18,573 nt of DNA from an uncultured Rhodospirillales bacterium (lineage in GTDB: Bacteria; Pseudomonadota; Alphaproteobacteria; Rhodospirillales; 2-02-FULL-58-16). The translations under genes were made by a program, and so were the position numbers. This document shows positions 7,691 through 15,146 of the stretch, one piece after another (position 1 is the stretch's first letter; the number at the start of each line of letters is the position of its first letter). Below the pieces are notes generated by a model, which was not told the origin of the DNA, made no database searches, and saw nothing but the letters and a program-made list of their open reading frames with translations. Where the stretch lies: the NCBI GenBank assembly GCA_913053795.1, contig CAJXGZ010000012.1, positions 1 to 18,573 on the forward strand, read 5' to 3'.

Positions 7691-7714
7691 CTTCAAGAAC
7701 GGATGGTTCTTAAG
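7691..7714. promoter_or_regulatory. Small inverted repeat in the cysC-elbB divergent spacer
   Basis: AAGAAC (7695-7700) and GTTCTT (7706-7711) form a perfect 6-bp inverted repeat with a 5-nt spacer. Past one bulged base the arms extend by 3 more pairs. It lies about 35 bp before the elbB start, between divergent genes, so it could be an operator or an mRNA leader hairpin. I do not recognise the motif. Confidence 0.3.
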
Positions 7715-7745
7715 TTACGACGGTTAATTAAAAGGAGGAAAGTCG

Positions 7746-8405
7746 ATGACTGGCGCTAAACTCAATGTGGCGGTTGTTCTTTCCGGGTGCGGCGTTTTTG
7801 ACGGCTCGGAAATTCATGAAGCCGTGCTCACCCTTTTGGCGTTGAACCGCCAGGGGGCCGATTACCAATGCTACGCCCCCGACATGGATCAGCATCATGT
7901 GATCAACCACCTAAACGGCGAGGAAATGGACGAAACGCGAAATGTCCTGACGGAAGCGGCGCGCATCGCGCGGGGCGACGTCAAGGACTTGAAGGAGCTC
8001 AACGCCGCCGCCGCCGCCGCGGTGATTTTCCCGGGCGGTTTCGGCGCGGCGAAGAATCTCTGCAGCTTCGCCTTCGACGGCCCTGATTGCTCGGTCAACA
8101 AAGAGGTGGCGCGCGTGGTGGGGGATTTCCACGCCGCCGGAAAGCCCATCGGAGCGCTGTGCATCGCGCCCGCCATGATGGCCAAGTTGGTTCGCGGCGC
8201 CGAGGTGACCATCGGTCAGGACCCGGCCGCCGCCCAGGCCATTGAGAAAATGGGCGCCGTCCACAGTAAAACCAATCCATGCGAGGTGGTGGTGGACGCC
8301 GCCAACAAACTGGTCACCGCGCCCTGCTACATGCTGGATTCCACCATTAGCCAAATCGCCGACGGCGCCGGCAACGCGGTGAAGGAGCTGCTGGCCTTGG
8401 CTTAA
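7746..8405 (+). CDS. elbB: Isoprenoid biosynthesis glyoxalase ElbB (DJ-1/PfpI superfamily)
   Basis: This 219-residue protein is close to the usual ElbB length (about 217). It begins with VAVVLSGCGVFDGSEIHEAV (8-27), the ElbB-specific start with the conserved Glu22. FPGGFGAAKNL (95-105) follows, then the nucleophile elbow GALCIAPAMMA with Cys139 (136-146). ElbB, also called SCRP-27A, has glyoxalase activity in vitro and is linked by genetics to early isoprenoid synthesis; its physiological substrate is unclear. A strong Shine-Dalgarno (AAGGAGG) lies about 8 nt before the ATG. The gene is divergent from cysC and is followed by the nir control region. There is no sign of an intrinsic terminator with a T-run after the stop. 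Confidence 0.92.
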   Translation: MTGAKLNVAVVLSGCGVFDGSEIHEAVLTLLALNRQGADYQCYAPDMDQHHVINHLNGEEMDETRNVLTEAARIARGDVKDLKELNAAAAAAVIFPGGFGAAKNLCSFAFDGPDCSVNKEVARVVGDFHAAGKPIGALCIAPAMMAKLVRGAEVTIGQDPAAAQAIEKMGAVHSKTNPCEVVVDAANKLVTAPCYMLDSTISQIADGAGNAVKELLALA

Positions 8406-8419
8406 CTTTCCGCCAAAAA

Positions 8420-8436
8420 TGCCTAATAATTAGGCA
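8420..8436. promoter_or_regulatory. Perfect 17-bp dyad, copy 1, upstream of nirB
   Basis: TGCCTAATAATTAGGCA is an exact palindrome with 8-bp arms around one central base. It lies 15 bp after the elbB stop and about 140-155 bp upstream of the sigma-54-like promoter. A second copy follows at 8448-8464. The outer TGC...GCA spacing equals that of NtrC sites (TGCAC-N7-GTGCA), but the inner bases differ, so the binding protein is unknown. Confidence 0.8.
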
Positions 8437-8447
8437 GCAGCACTAAT

Positions 8448-8464
8448 TGCCTAATTATTAGGCA
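8448..8464. promoter_or_regulatory. Perfect 17-bp dyad, copy 2, upstream of nirB
   Basis: TGCCTAATTATTAGGCA is a perfect dyad and is the reverse complement of copy 1, with an 11-bp spacer and centres 28 bp apart. The spacer ends in CTAAT, a further partial half-site. Because the copies are mutually complementary, a transcript through them could also fold into one long 17-bp stem. Confidence 0.8.
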
Positions 8465-8574
8465 GATACCGGCCGAGTCCAGGGATGGGCGCTCGCGCCA
8501 AATTCGTGCATTGCCTTCCGTAACATGCTGAAAACACAAAAGTAATCCCTCTTTTTTTTCGAGATGAGCCTTGT

Positions 8575-8589
8575 TGGCACGGTTTTTGT
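8575..8589 (+). promoter_or_regulatory. Sigma-54-type (-24/-12) promoter of nirBD
   Basis: TGGCACGGTTTTTGT fits the RpoN consensus TGGCACG-N4-TTGC at every fixed position except the last (T for C), with the correct 10-bp distance between the two key dinucleotides. Transcription would start near 8601, leaving a 5' leader of about 47 nt before the nirB ATG. The rest of the 8465-8574 stretch holds an A-rich run and a T8 run (8552-8559) and no gene that I can see. Confidence 0.65.
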
Positions 8590-8647
8590 ACCTCATGATT
8601 CGGCGATATGGCGCCATGAGCTTACCTGGATAAGAGGTTTGAACATC

Positions 8648-11107
8648 ATGAAACAGAAGCTTGTTGTTATTGGAAACGGCATGGCCGGCATGCGGACCGT
8701 CGAGGAGTTGCTCAAGCTAGCTCCGGACCTTTACGACATTACCGTCTTCGGAGCCGAGCCCCACGGCAATTATAACCGCATCCTGTTGTCTCCGGTGCTG
8801 GCCGGAGAAAAAACCCTCGACGAGATCATGCTCAACGATGAGCGATGGTACGACGAAAACGGCGTAACCCTGCACAAGGGCGTGGAAATCATCGAGATCG
8901 ACCGCGTAAACAGACAGGTTAAGACCGCCAATGGAATCCAGGCGCCTTATGACCGGCTGCTGCTGGCGCTGGGCTCGGACCCGGTCATCCTGCCCGTTCC
9001 CGGCTCGGACCTTTCGGGCGTCGTCGCCTTTCGCAACATCCATGACGTGGAGGCCATGCTTGAAGTTGCCGCAAGCCGGGGGGCAAACCGTTCGAAAGCG
9101 GTGATCATCGGCGGTGGATTGCTGGGACTCGAGGCCGCCCAAGGCCTGCTGAAGCAGGGCATGGACGTTAGCGTTATTCACCTGATGGATACGCTGATGG
9201 AGCTTCAACTGGACGATGTGGCGGGCGCCATGCTTCGCCGGTCCCTCAAGGAGCGGGGGATAAAGTTTCACATGTCGGCGCAAACCGAGAGCATTCTCGG
9301 CGCGAAGAGCAAAAAGAAACGCGTGACTGGGGTGAAGTTAAAAGACGGATCAAAAATTCCGGCCGACATGGTGGTGATGGCCGTCGGCATTCAACCTCGC
9401 AAGGCCCTGGCGCAAAAAGCGGGCATTCATTGCGAACGCGGAATCGTCGTCAGCGACACCATGCAGACCTTCGATCCCACCGTCTACGCCGTTGGCGAAT
9501 GCGTTCAGCACCGGGGGCGGACCTATGGTCTGGCCGCCCCGCTGTTTGAACAGGCCAAGGTCTGCGCCAACCAACTGGCCCAGTTGGGGCATGGCGCCTA
9601 CAAAGGTTCGGTGGTGTCGACCCGTCTCAAGGTTACTGGCATCGACCTTTTCTCGGCGGGGGATTTCAGTGATGGCGAGGGATGCGAATCCATGATTTTC
9701 AAGGATGCGTCCCGGGGCGTCTATAAAAAGATCGTTCTCAAAAACGACCGTATCCAAGGAGCGGTTTTCCTTGGCGATGCGGTGGACGCCCCCTGGTGCT
9801 TCCAGCTCATGCGCGATCAGGTGGATGTCTCGGCGAATCGCAATAGCCTGCTGTTCGGGCGCGCGACTCTGGGCAATGCCGGCCTCGGCGTCGAGAACGC
9901 CGTTCTCGCCATGAGCGAGCAAACCGAAATTTGCGGCTGCAACGGAGTCAGCAAGGGCGATGTCATCGACGCAATCATGAAAAAGAAATTGTTCACCCTT
10001 GATGACGTGCGCGCCCACACCAAGGCCTCCTCGTCTTGCGGGTCCTGCACGGGGCTGGTGCAGCAAATTCTCGCCTTCACCCTGGGCGGCGATTATTCCG
10101 AAGCCCCGGCGAAAAAGCCCCTTTGCAAGTGCACGGACTTCAGCCACGACGAGCTTCGCAAATCGATCACCGACAACAACCTCAAAACCATACCCGGGGT
10201 CATGTCTTACATGGAATGGGGAACGCCGGACGGTTGCGCCATGTGCCGGCAGGCGCTTAATTATTACCTGCTGTGCGCTTGGCCCGAAGAGTATGTGGAC
10301 GATGGGCAGTCGCGCTTTATCAACGAACGGGCGCACGCCAACATTCAACAGGACGGAACCTATTCGGTGGTGCCGCGCACGTGGGGCGGGCTCACCAATC
10401 CCCAGGAGCTTAAGGCTGTCGCGGATTGCGCCGAGAGGCTGGGCGTCCCGGTGAAAATAACCGGCGGTCAGCGGCTGGCCATCCCCTTCGTCAAAAAAGA
10501 AGATCTGCCCGAAGTCTGGGCCGAACTGGGCAAGGCCGGACTGATCTCCGGGTATGCCTACGGCAAGGCGGTTCGCTCGGTCAAAACCTGTGTCGGAAAA
10601 GGCCTATGCCGTTTTGGGACCCAGGACTCGCTGGGCTTCGGCATCGAGATGGAAAAGATCTTCTGGGGGGCCTGGACGCCGCACAAGTTTAAAATGGGCG
10701 TCTCCGGTTGCCCGCGCAACTGCGCCGAATCAACCATCAAGGACTTCGGCGTCATCGGCGTGGAGTCCGGCTGGGAGCTTCATGTAGGTGGAACATGCGG
10801 CGTCCGGGTGCGCGTCACCGACTTGCTGTGCAAGGTCGCCAGCAATGAAGAGGTCACCGAATACGCCGCCGCCTTTTTGCAGCTTTACCGAGAGGAAGGG
10901 CATTACATGGAACGGTCTTCGGCTTGGATCGAACGTATCGGGCTGTCCTACGTCAAGGGGCGCATCGTCGAGGATGCGGAGGGACGAAAAGCGCTCTCAG
11001 CGCGTTTCATGCGCTCACAGCGGTTCGTCCAAAAAGATCCCTGGGCGGAGCGGGCCGGCGCAGTCGGGGACGTTAAGGAATACTCACCATTGAAGATGGA
11101 GGCGTAG
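8648..11107 (+). CDS. nirB: NADH-dependent assimilatory-type nitrite reductase, large subunit
   Basis: NirB is the siroheme/[4Fe-4S] flavoprotein that reduces nitrite to ammonium in the cytoplasm. The 819 residues contain an FAD/NAD(P)-binding region (VVIGNGMAGM at 6-15 and VIIGGGLLGLEAA at 152-164). A BFD-like [2Fe-2S] domain has Cys429, Cys431, Cys464 and Cys467, and a second CxC...CxxC group lies at Cys493, 495, 530 and 533. The C-terminal sulfite/nitrite reductase domain has its cluster and siroheme ligands Cys648, Cys654, Cys688 and Cys692 (C-x5-C and C-x3-C). I chose ATG 8648 (MKQKLVVIGNG) with GAGG 10 nt upstream. The longer in-frame start at 8564 would lie upstream of the predicted transcription start. 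nirD follows after 3 bp. No nitrate reductase or transporter gene is in the window. Confidence 0.95.
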   Translation: MKQKLVVIGNGMAGMRTVEELLKLAPDLYDITVFGAEPHGNYNRILLSPVLAGEKTLDEIMLNDERWYDENGVTLHKGVEIIEIDRVNRQVKTANGIQAPYDRLLLALGSDPVILPVPGSDLSGVVAFRNIHDVEAMLEVAASRGANRSKAVIIGGGLLGLEAAQGLLKQGMDVSVIHLMDTLMELQLDDVAGAMLRRSLKERGIKFHMSAQTESILGAKSKKKRVTGVKLKDGSKIPADMVVMAVGIQPRKALAQKAGIHCERGIVVSDTMQTFDPTVYAVGECVQHRGRTYGLAAPLFEQAKVCANQLAQLGHGAYKGSVVSTRLKVTGIDLFSAGDFSDGEGCESMIFKDASRGVYKKIVLKNDRIQGAVFLGDAVDAPWCFQLMRDQVDVSANRNSLLFGRATLGNAGLGVENAVLAMSEQTEICGCNGVSKGDVIDAIMKKKLFTLDDVRAHTKASSSCGSCTGLVQQILAFTLGGDYSEAPAKKPLCKCTDFSHDELRKSITDNNLKTIPGVMSYMEWGTPDGCAMCRQALNYYLLCAWPEEYVDDGQSRFINERAHANIQQDGTYSVVPRTWGGLTNPQELKAVADCAERLGVPVKITGGQRLAIPFVKKEDLPEVWAELGKAGLISGYAYGKAVRSVKTCVGKGLCRFGTQDSLGFGIEMEKIFWGAWTPHKFKMGVSGCPRNCAESTIKDFGVIGVESGWELHVGGTCGVRVRVTDLLCKVASNEEVTEYAAAFLQLYREEGHYMERSSAWIERIGLSYVKGRIVEDAEGRKALSARFMRSQRFVQKDPWAERAGAVGDVKEYSPLKMEA

Positions 11108-11110
11108 GTT

Positions 11111-11464
11111 ATGAGCGCATGGATTGAAATCGGCAAGATCGAGGACATTCCCCTCCGTGGGGCCCGAGTTCTCAAAACCGGGAACGGCGACATCGCTGTT
11201 TTTCGTAGCGTGGACAATCGGATATTCGCCCTCCAGGATCAGTGTCCTCACCGTGGCGGTCCCCTGTCCCAGGGCCTTGTTCATGACTGGCGGGTTACTT
11301 GTCCGTTGCATGGCTTTGTCATCGAGTTGGCGAGCGGCGCCGCCGTGGAGCCGGACGAAGGTTGCGCGGAGAGGTATCAGGTGAGAATCAAGGGTGGCGT
11401 GATTTCTCTTTTCCTTGAAGCCGGCCTTGAAAAGAAGGCGCGCCGGGAGAAAGTCACCGCATGA
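11111..11464 (+). CDS. nirD: Nitrite reductase small subunit, Rieske-type
   Basis: This 117-residue NirD partners NirB. It is a Rieske-fold protein with a complete set of [2Fe-2S] ligands: Cys45 and His47 in CPHRGG, and Cys64 and His67 in CPLHGF. Electrons from NADH pass through NirB; whether this cluster takes part is not settled across the family. GGAGG, 8 nt before the ATG and spanning the end of nirB, gives strong translation coupling. The gene ends 18 bp from the stop of the convergent lipoprotein gene, with no terminator visible between them. The C-terminal tail (EKKARREKVTA) is short and charged. Confidence 0.93.
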   Translation: MSAWIEIGKIEDIPLRGARVLKTGNGDIAVFRSVDNRIFALQDQCPHRGGPLSQGLVHDWRVTCPLHGFVIELASGAAVEPDEGCAERYQVRIKGGVISLFLEAGLEKKARREKVTA

Positions 11465-11482
11465 TCCGTCTGTTCCTTGGCG

Positions 11483-12076
11483 TTACATTTTTTTGATATC
11501 TTCGACGAATTTAGCGAAGATATCGGCCAGCGCTTTTTCCATGGCGGCGACGGCGTCGGCGACCGCGTTTGACCTGGCGGTCACGCTCACGTCATAGACG
11601 CCGAGCGTCAGCAGCTTGTCGGTTCTAGCCTCCACCAGCGCCAATTCCAGCGCGACGATGGCGTGGGGAACGGAACCGTCGATCATTTCCAGGCGCTTGA
11701 TTTGGCCGTTGATCAGGTATTGCGGCGAGGCGCGCTTCTCCGGCGCCACCACTTTCTGGGCGACTCCGGCGGCGCGCAGGTAGGCGATTAATTGGTCGCG
11801 CAGCATCACCTTGGGCGGCTTGTGCCAGAGGCGGTAGGTGTAGCCGCTGACTTCATTGGGGGTTTCGGCCTTGCTGTAGTTGATGTTGCGGTCGTCGACA
11901 ATGCCTTCGGCGGTGAACGTCACCTCCACCACGCCTTGGATGCCGGGCTGCGGCAGGGACGCCTCGGGCGGCTGGATTTGCAGCCGGTAGAAGCGCTCCG
12001 CTGGCACCTCGGGCTGGGCGCAGGCCGTCAGCAAGGCGGTCAGGACGGCGGCGAACGTCGAAATTGATTTTTTCAA
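11483..12076 (-). CDS. ABC-type transport auxiliary lipoprotein (PqiC/ABC_trans_aux-like)
   Basis: This is a 197-residue predicted lipoprotein. The signal peptide MKKSISTFAAVLTALLTAC ends in a lipobox L16-T-A-C19. Residues after Cys19 (PAERFYRLQIQPPEA) and the C-terminal VALELALVEARTDKLL... followed by AVADAVAAMEKALADIFAKF match the ABC_trans_aux family. PqiC, of that family, is an outer-membrane lipoprotein that works with MCE proteins. It is the last gene of the six-gene operon, 42 bp after the MCE gene, and probably acts at the outer membrane end of the lipid route. The TTG start is favoured by GGAGG 6 nt upstream. The family assignment is good; the lipid and its direction of movement are unknown. 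Confidence 0.85.
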   Translation of the reverse strand: MKKSISTFAAVLTALLTACAQPEVPAERFYRLQIQPPEASLPQPGIQGVVEVTFTAEGIVDDRNINYSKAETPNEVSGYTYRLWHKPPKVMLRDQLIAYLRAAGVAQKVVAPEKRASPQYLINGQIKRLEMIDGSVPHAIVALELALVEARTDKLLTLGVYDVSVTARSNAVADAVAAMEKALADIFAKFVEDIKKM

Positions 12077-12118
12077 ATCTCTCCTCCCCCGTTAGATGGT
12101 CTGCGGATCATCTGCTCA

Positions 12119-13117
12119 TTATCTTCCCGGGGCCTCGTCCTTGGGCGGCGAGCCGCCCAGGAGCAGACCCGGATTTTGCCTTATCTGCCTACTGAATTCA
12201 TACATGTTTCGCGCCGCCCCTTCCATGTTTTGGTTCACGGAATCCACATGGCGGGCCACCGAGCCCACCACATGGCGCAAGTCGGCGAGGGATTTATGAA
12301 TGACGGACTTGTTGTCGGCGACCAGGGAATTCACGTCGCTGGCCGCTTCGTTCATGTTTTCAAGCATGGCGTCCAGCTTTTCGCGCGAGGACTCCAAGTC
12401 GCCTGAAAGCTTGGAAAAGTTGGTAAGAATATTATTCATTTTCTCGCGGTTCTCGGGCGACAGGACGGCGCTCAATTCATCGCTGCTGCGGTTCATTTTG
12501 ACGGTGAACTTCTCGATGTTATCGGCGATCAAGGGCAGCCGCTCGGACATGTCCAGCGCCAGCGAGCTGAGCTCCATCAGCAGCGTTTCGGCCTCTCCCT
12601 CCATCAGCCTGCCGAAGGTCTCGGTGGTTTTTCTGACGCTTTCGAGAAGGGGTTTGAGGCTGTGCTCCGTCAGGTTGGTGACTTCGCCGGCCACCGAGGA
12701 CATGACGGCGAACAGATCGGCGGCTTCCCTGCCCTTGATTTGGCCGCCGGGTTCGAGGAAGGTGGCGTTGGAGCCTGCGCGAATGCTGAGGGTGATGGCG
12801 GAAAGCAGACCTGGCTTGGCGATCTCGGAAATGCTGTCAGAAGGGATTTCCCAACCTTTCTTGACGGAAAAAACGACTTTGAAACGCATGCCGGTTTCCC
12901 CAGTCATGGGGGTGACTTCCTCCACTTGGCCGATGGGGTAGCCCTCGTACAACACCTGGGCGCCGAACTTGACGCCGGTGACGTTCCTGTAGATGGCGTA
13001 ATAGCCATCGGTGGCGCCGGACCAAGCCGACAGCTTGGCGATGAAAATCAATAGCCCCACCAGCATGGCGAGAATGAAACCGCCGACGACCATGTAGTTG
13101 ACTTTGTCGTTCTTCAT
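12119..13117 (-). CDS. mlaD: MCE/MlaD-family lipid-binding protein
   Basis: This 332-residue protein has one N-terminal membrane anchor (about residues 8-29) and one MCE domain (about 38-115; VTGVKFGAQVLYEGYPIGQVEEV is typical). A long helical, coiled-coil-prone C-terminal region is rich in Ser, Glu and Asn. MCE proteins form hexameric periplasmic rings with a hydrophobic pore that passes lipids between membranes. The long tail, well beyond the 183-residue E. coli MlaD, resembles MCE proteins that extend towards the outer membrane. The start overlaps the end of the ATPase gene by 4 bp, so translation is coupled. The lipoprotein gene follows. The symbol is by analogy; orthology to E. coli mlaD is not shown. 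Confidence 0.9.
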   Translation of the reverse strand: MKNDKVNYMVVGGFILAMLVGLLIFIAKLSAWSGATDGYYAIYRNVTGVKFGAQVLYEGYPIGQVEEVTPMTGETGMRFKVVFSVKKGWEIPSDSISEIAKPGLLSAITLSIRAGSNATFLEPGGQIKGREAADLFAVMSSVAGEVTNLTEHSLKPLLESVRKTTETFGRLMEGEAETLLMELSSLALDMSERLPLIADNIEKFTVKMNRSSDELSAVLSPENREKMNNILTNFSKLSGDLESSREKLDAMLENMNEAASDVNSLVADNKSVIHKSLADLRHVVGSVARHVDSVNQNMEGAARNMYEFSRQIRQNPGLLLGGSPPKDEAPGR

Positions 13118-13998
13118 GGAGCAGCCCCCTTCCCCAATTCCTCGCCTGTTAACCTTCTCAAATATTCATCGGGATCAAGCGTATCTTCTTCCGTTTGCCG
13201 GTTCAGCAGATTTTGTATGCGCTGATTTTTGCTTTTTTTCAGCTCTTTGACGGTTCCGGTGAACAAAATATCGCCTTTATCCAGCATGGTGATGCGATCG
13301 GCGATCTTGAACGCGCTTTCCAGTTCGTGGGTGACCACGACGATGGTCATGCCCATGGCGTCGCGCATGCGCAGGATCAAATCGTCAAGCGCCGAGGAGA
13401 CCACCGGGTCGAGGCCGGCGGAGGGCTCGTCGCAAAACAGGATTTTGGGATCCATGATGATGGCGCGGGCGAAGGCGGCGCGCTTGATCATGCCGCCCGA
13501 CAGCTCCGACGGCATCAGATTCTCAAAGCCCGCCAGATCCACCACCTCCAGCTTCATGCGCGCCATGATCTCCATGGTCATGCGGTCCAGCCCGGTGTTT
13601 TCGTGCAGCGGCAGCATGATGTTTTCGCCCACGGTCATGGAGCTGAACAAGGCCCCGCCCTGAAAGGCGACGCCGATTTTCTTGCGCAACTCGAACATCT
13701 CGCGCACGCCCATGGAGCCGATATCCCGCCCCAGTACGTTGATGGAGCCTGACGTCGGGCGCTCGAGGGCCATCAGGTGGCGCAGGAAGGTGCTCTTGCC
13801 CGAGCCGCTGCCGCCCATGATGACCATGATCTCGCCTTCGTGGATTTCCAGGTTGATTTCATTGAGAATCTTGCGCGGTCCCCAATGGGCGACCAGGTCC
13901 CTGACCTGAATCACCTCGGCGCCTTTTGGGGCGCCTTTTGGGGCGCCTTCTGGGGCGCCTTCTGGGGCCTGCTCTTCGTTTTTTGCGGTTGCGGTCAT
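13114..13998 (-). CDS. mlaF: MlaF-type ABC transporter ATP-binding protein
   Basis: This is the 294-residue ATPase of the MCE transporter on the inner face of the membrane. Visible are Walker A GGSGSGKS (62-69), Q-loop Q113 (AFQGGALFSSMTV, as in MlaF), signature LSGGM (166-170), Walker B ILFCDEP (186-192) and switch H224. The C-terminal extension after about residue 245 is typical of MlaF, whose tail contacts its neighbour and MlaB. The N-terminus carries an unusual low-complexity stretch (APEGAPEGAPKGAPKGA, 11-27) encoded by a 12-bp tandem repeat; the conserved fold begins only after it (VIQVRDLVAHWG). The ATG overlaps the permease stop by one base (TAATG). The MCE gene follows with a 4-bp overlap. 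Confidence 0.92.
   Translation of the reverse strand: MTATAKNEEQAPEGAPEGAPKGAPKGAEVIQVRDLVAHWGPRKILNEINLEIHEGEIMVIMGGSGSGKSTFLRHLMALERPTSGSINVLGRDIGSMGVREMFELRKKIGVAFQGGALFSSMTVGENIMLPLHENTGLDRMTMEIMARMKLEVVDLAGFENLMPSELSGGMIKRAAFARAIIMDPKILFCDEPSAGLDPVVSSALDDLILRMRDAMGMTIVVVTHELESAFKIADRITMLDKGDILFTGTVKELKKSKNQRIQNLLNRQTEEDTLDPDEYLRRLTGEELGKGAAP
13918..13965. repeat. Four tandem 12-bp repeats inside the mlaF-type gene
   Basis: The unit GGCGCCTTTTGG is repeated twice, followed by two copies with one C for T change (GGCGCCTTCTGG); all four are contiguous and in frame. On the coding strand they encode the four-residue unit PKGA/PEGA. Copy-number change would lengthen or shorten the N-terminal tail without breaking the frame. 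Confidence 0.9.
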
Positions 13999-14810
13999 TA
14001 TTGGATGGCCATGTAAGCGAACAGCATGTCAGTGATGACAATGGCGATGATCGCCTGCACCACGGCGCGGGTGGTGATTTTTCCGACGCCCTCGGCGCCG
14101 CCCTTGACCAGGGCGCCGTTGGCGACGCCGATGATGGCGATAAGGACCGCGAAAATAAGGCTTTTCCCCAATCCATGCATGAGGTCGTTCAGGGTTAGAA
14201 TATCAATGGTCTGATCAATGTACGCCGCCATGCCGATGTCCAGATCGACGCCCACGTACAAGCCGGCTGAGTACATGCCGATAAACATGGAGAACAGGGT
14301 CAGGGCGGGAACCATGACCACCATGGCCAACAGCGCCGGAACCACCAAATAGCGCACCGGGTTGATGCCCATGACGTTGAGGGCGTCGATCTCCTGATTG
14401 ATGGTCATGGTGCCTAATCTGGCGGCCAGCGCCGAGCCGGAACGGCCGGCCACCAGTATGCCGGTGATCAAGGGCGCGAATTCGCGGGTCACCGAGAGGG
14501 CGATGCCGTAAACGACCCGTGATTCAGCGCCGAAAATTCTGAGAGAGTAAATGCCCTGGATGGCCAGCATGATGCCGATGGTGCTTCCCATCAGGGCGAT
14601 GATGGGAATGGCCCTGATGCCGATTTCCATCATCTGGGCGAAAACCGAACTGATGCGCACCGGTTGGCGCATGCGCGCGCCGAAGAAGATCCAGTACACG
14701 CTTTCTCCGAACAACGCGCCGTAAATTCCAAGCTCTTCAATGGCGTCGACGGTGTAGCGCCCCATCTTTTCGGTGAATCGAATCACGGAATTTTGGGTTT
14801 CCTCGGGCAT
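13998..14810 (-). CDS. mlaE: MlaE-type lipid ABC transporter permease
   Basis: This 270-residue integral membrane protein belongs to the MlaE/YrbE permease family. It has an N-terminal amphipathic segment, then about five membrane helices (for example IGIRAIPIIALMGSTIGIML, and VVPALLAMVVMVPALTLFSM). The conserved cytoplasmic stretch LAARLGTMTINQEIDALNVMGI (about 128-149) probably engages the ATPase. In the MCE system two copies form the membrane core under the MCE ring. Many relatives carry an N-terminal STAS domain in the same chain; here that domain is absent and a separate STAS gene lies 3 bp upstream. The stop overlaps the ATPase start by one base. Confidence 0.92.
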   Translation of the reverse strand: MPEETQNSVIRFTEKMGRYTVDAIEELGIYGALFGESVYWIFFGARMRQPVRISSVFAQMMEIGIRAIPIIALMGSTIGIMLAIQGIYSLRIFGAESRVVYGIALSVTREFAPLITGILVAGRSGSALAARLGTMTINQEIDALNVMGINPVRYLVVPALLAMVVMVPALTLFSMFIGMYSAGLYVGVDLDIGMAAYIDQTIDILTLNDLMHGLGKSLIFAVLIAIIGVANGALVKGGAEGVGKITTRAVVQAIIAIVITDMLFAYMAIQ

Positions 14811-14813
14811 GCG

Positions 14814-15146
14814 TCAGGATACGCCGGCCAAACCGTCTTCAACGGTGTCGTAGATGGTGAATATCTTATCCAGCCGCGCCAACTGAAGAACGCGGAGCGC
14901 CCCGTCGCTGACCTTAACGAGAGCGAATTCACCGTCGCGCTTGCGCGCTGTTTGCAGCGCCTCGATAAGAGAAGCGACTCCGGAACTGTCGATATAGCCA
15001 ATCCCGGACAAGTTAACCAGAACCGGCCGGTTTAGATTTACGCATTCCATGAGGATCTTGCGCGCTTCCGGCGAACTCTCCAGGTCCACGTCGCCCACCA
15101 GGCTGACAATGGTGACGTTATTTTTTTCGGTAATGTCATGTTTCAT
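14814..15146 (-). CDS. STAS-domain protein (MlaB-like/anti-sigma factor antagonist-like)
   Basis: This 110-residue single STAS domain has the phosphorylation-site motif YIDSSGVASL (51-60). By alignment with SpoIIAA (DSSG), Ser55 is the candidate phosphoserine. It sits between two partners. Upstream, overlapping by 11 bp, is a protein with both the phosphatase and kinase domains that act on such serines. Downstream, 3 bp away, is the MlaE-type permease. In E. coli the STAS protein MlaB binds MlaF and is needed for transporter activity. The gene could therefore be the MlaB subunit, a partner-switch antagonist, or both. Which one cannot be decided from sequence alone. Translational coupling to both neighbours is likely because no clear Shine-Dalgarno is present. 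Confidence 0.88.
   Translation of the reverse strand: MKHDITEKNNVTIVSLVGDVDLESSPEARKILMECVNLNRPVLVNLSGIGYIDSSGVASLIEALQTARKRDGEFALVKVSDGALRVLQLARLDKIFTIYDTVEDGLAGVS

Noticed and set aside
8420..8464. Paired dyads as an intrinsic terminator of elbB or as a minimal CRISPR array
   Set aside because: There is no T-run after either stem. There are only two palindromes with an 11-bp spacer and no Cas genes.
8551..8560. T-run as a terminator upstream of nirB
   Set aside because: No stable GC-rich stem immediately precedes it; the nearest short stem (around 8490) is too far away and weak.
8564..8647. Longer N-terminus for NirB from an upstream ATG
   Set aside because: The extra 28 residues are not NirB-like, they overlap the sigma-54 promoter, and ATG 8648 starts the FAD-binding fold at the usual place.
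9350..10348. 332-codon minus-strand open frame inside nirB
   Set aside because: It is wholly antisense to well-conserved nirB coding sequence, with no ribosome site and no recognisable motif.
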